Below are positions 63,507 through 64,000 of a stretch of 64,000 nucleotides of DNA, piece by piece (within the stretch, counting starts at the first letter, position 1; the number at the start of each line of letters is the position of its first letter). The DNA is taken from contig JALWSS010000026.1 in NCBI GenBank assembly GCA_026993525.1, positions 1-64,000 of the forward strand, written 5' to 3'. This DNA is from Saprospiraceae bacterium. GTDB lineage: Bacteria; Bacteroidota; Bacteroidia; Chitinophagales; Saprospiraceae. The notes under the pieces were generated by a model. The model was given only the letters and a program-made list of their open reading frames with translations, ran no database searches and was not told where the DNA came from. Made by a program: the position numbers and the translations under genes.

Positions 63507-64000
63507 TCAGCGTTTTTTCGTCCGGCCAAAGAGCAGGATGAACACCGGAATGAGTGTGCCACCCAAAAGCAGGAACAGCAGCCAGGTCGGCAGGCCCTGC
63601 GCCTCACCCATTGCCGTTTTGATCATGAACCAGGTGATGAGCGCAAAGCAAAAACAGATCACGGCTTTCAATAGTCGAATGGCCCGGGTGGCCCGGGTGT
63701 ATTGCCATTCGGCGTTGTCTTCGGTGATCTGTACCGGATAGTTGAACGTGTGCGGCGATTTGTTGAGAAAGGTCATCAGTGCATAAATGCCCAGACCCAA
63801 TGCCGGCAGCAACCACAAAAAAGCTTTGCCGCCCCGGCCGTCGGGCTCACCCCAGCTGTTGAAATGGATGGGAATGGTGTCGGGCAGTTCGGAATAGTGT
63901 GAGAATGCTATGAGCGGAGCCGATACGGCCGCCGTGAAGGCAATGGCCTCCAGGGCGTAGTCGAGGTAACTCCACTCCAGCTCCACTATGGGTTTCTTGT
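63507..64000 (-). CDS. DUF1648-type membrane protein, start beyond the right edge
   Basis: The visible 164 or so residues begin with KKPIVELEWSYLDYALEAIA and continue through four membrane helices. Helix 1 precedes LPDTIPIHFNSWGEPDGRGG, the DUF1648 signature (PxxIPxHFNxxGxPD). The end FILLFGRTKKR is basic. A GTG at 63986 could start it, but the frame stays open to the edge and the family normally begins a little earlier. Six bases separate it from the hydantoinase gene, so they are cotranscribed. Its function is unknown. Confidence 0.75.
   Translation of the reverse strand, partial: KKPIVELEWSYLDYALEAIAFTAAVSAPLIAFSHYSELPDTIPIHFNSWGEPDGRGGKAFLWLLPALGLGIYALMTFLNKSPHTFNYPVQITEDNAEWQYTRATRAIRLLKAVICFCFALITWFMIKTAMGEAQGLPTWLLFLLLGGTLIPVFILLFGRTKKR

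Overview
The window is a stretch of chromosome from a member of the Bacteroidota, most likely a Saprospiria- or Chitinophagia-like lineage. Signs of this are a secreted M4 peptidase with a type IX secretion C-terminal signal, many short lipoproteins, the DUF4271-hemD pair, a TlpA-like thioredoxin with a DUF4369-style N-terminus, the acpP-fabF-rnc block, and start codons that mostly lack strong Shine-Dalgarno sequences. No rRNA, tRNA, CRISPR array, prophage or transposase gene was recognised.

Layout. 1-12.7 kb: the edge of a membrane sensor/regulator, a NUDIX hydrolase, secreted proteins and lipoproteins, the M4 peptidase, a GAF-PP2C phosphatase, a TM2-TPR-SHOCT protein, a CBS protein and a histidine kinase. 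These are followed by about 1.5 kb without genes, of which the first 1 kb is unusually rich in short perfect hairpins. 12.7-21.6 kb: thioredoxin-like protein, ABC ATPase, asnS, an alpha/beta hydrolase-nucleotidyltransferase-oxidoreductase run, a DUF151 nuclease and an SDR enzyme. 22-25.1 kb: a tight three-gene unit made of an ATP-grasp ligase, a class I amidotransferase-like protein and a second, apparently circularly permuted ATP-grasp-like protein. This is the best candidate for an undescribed pathway. 25.2-33.4 kb: hemD-DUF4271, a two-component system, a DJ-1 lipoprotein, aroA and anmK.

33.4-44.9 kb is a complete [NiFe]-hydrogenase locus with two divergent arms. The minus-strand arm carries the small subunit (Tat signal, six-cysteine proximal cluster typical of oxygen-tolerant group 1 enzymes), large subunit, cytochrome b and maturation protease, with a c-type cytochrome lipoprotein downstream. 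The plus-strand arm carries a small membrane protein and hypABFCDE. An FNR/CRP-like palindrome lies in the shared 187-bp promoter region. 45-64 kb: an [19 protein letters not shown] aminotransferase, a repeat-filled gap, a TMTC-like membrane TPR glycosyltransferase, two related sugar-nucleotidyltransferases around mlaEF and a TPR protein, dut, pyk, acpP, fabF, rnc, a fused hydantoinase A/B (5-oxoprolinase-like) and an edge-truncated DUF1648 protein.

A family of MITE-like elements runs through the window. They have inverted arms of about 25 bp ending in TATA, a palindromic core of variable length, and three well-preserved copies at 8976, 27519 and 35092. A decayed copy lies at 21729 and a solo arm at 734. 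All lie just upstream of a gene, and two end exactly 15 nt before a start codon.
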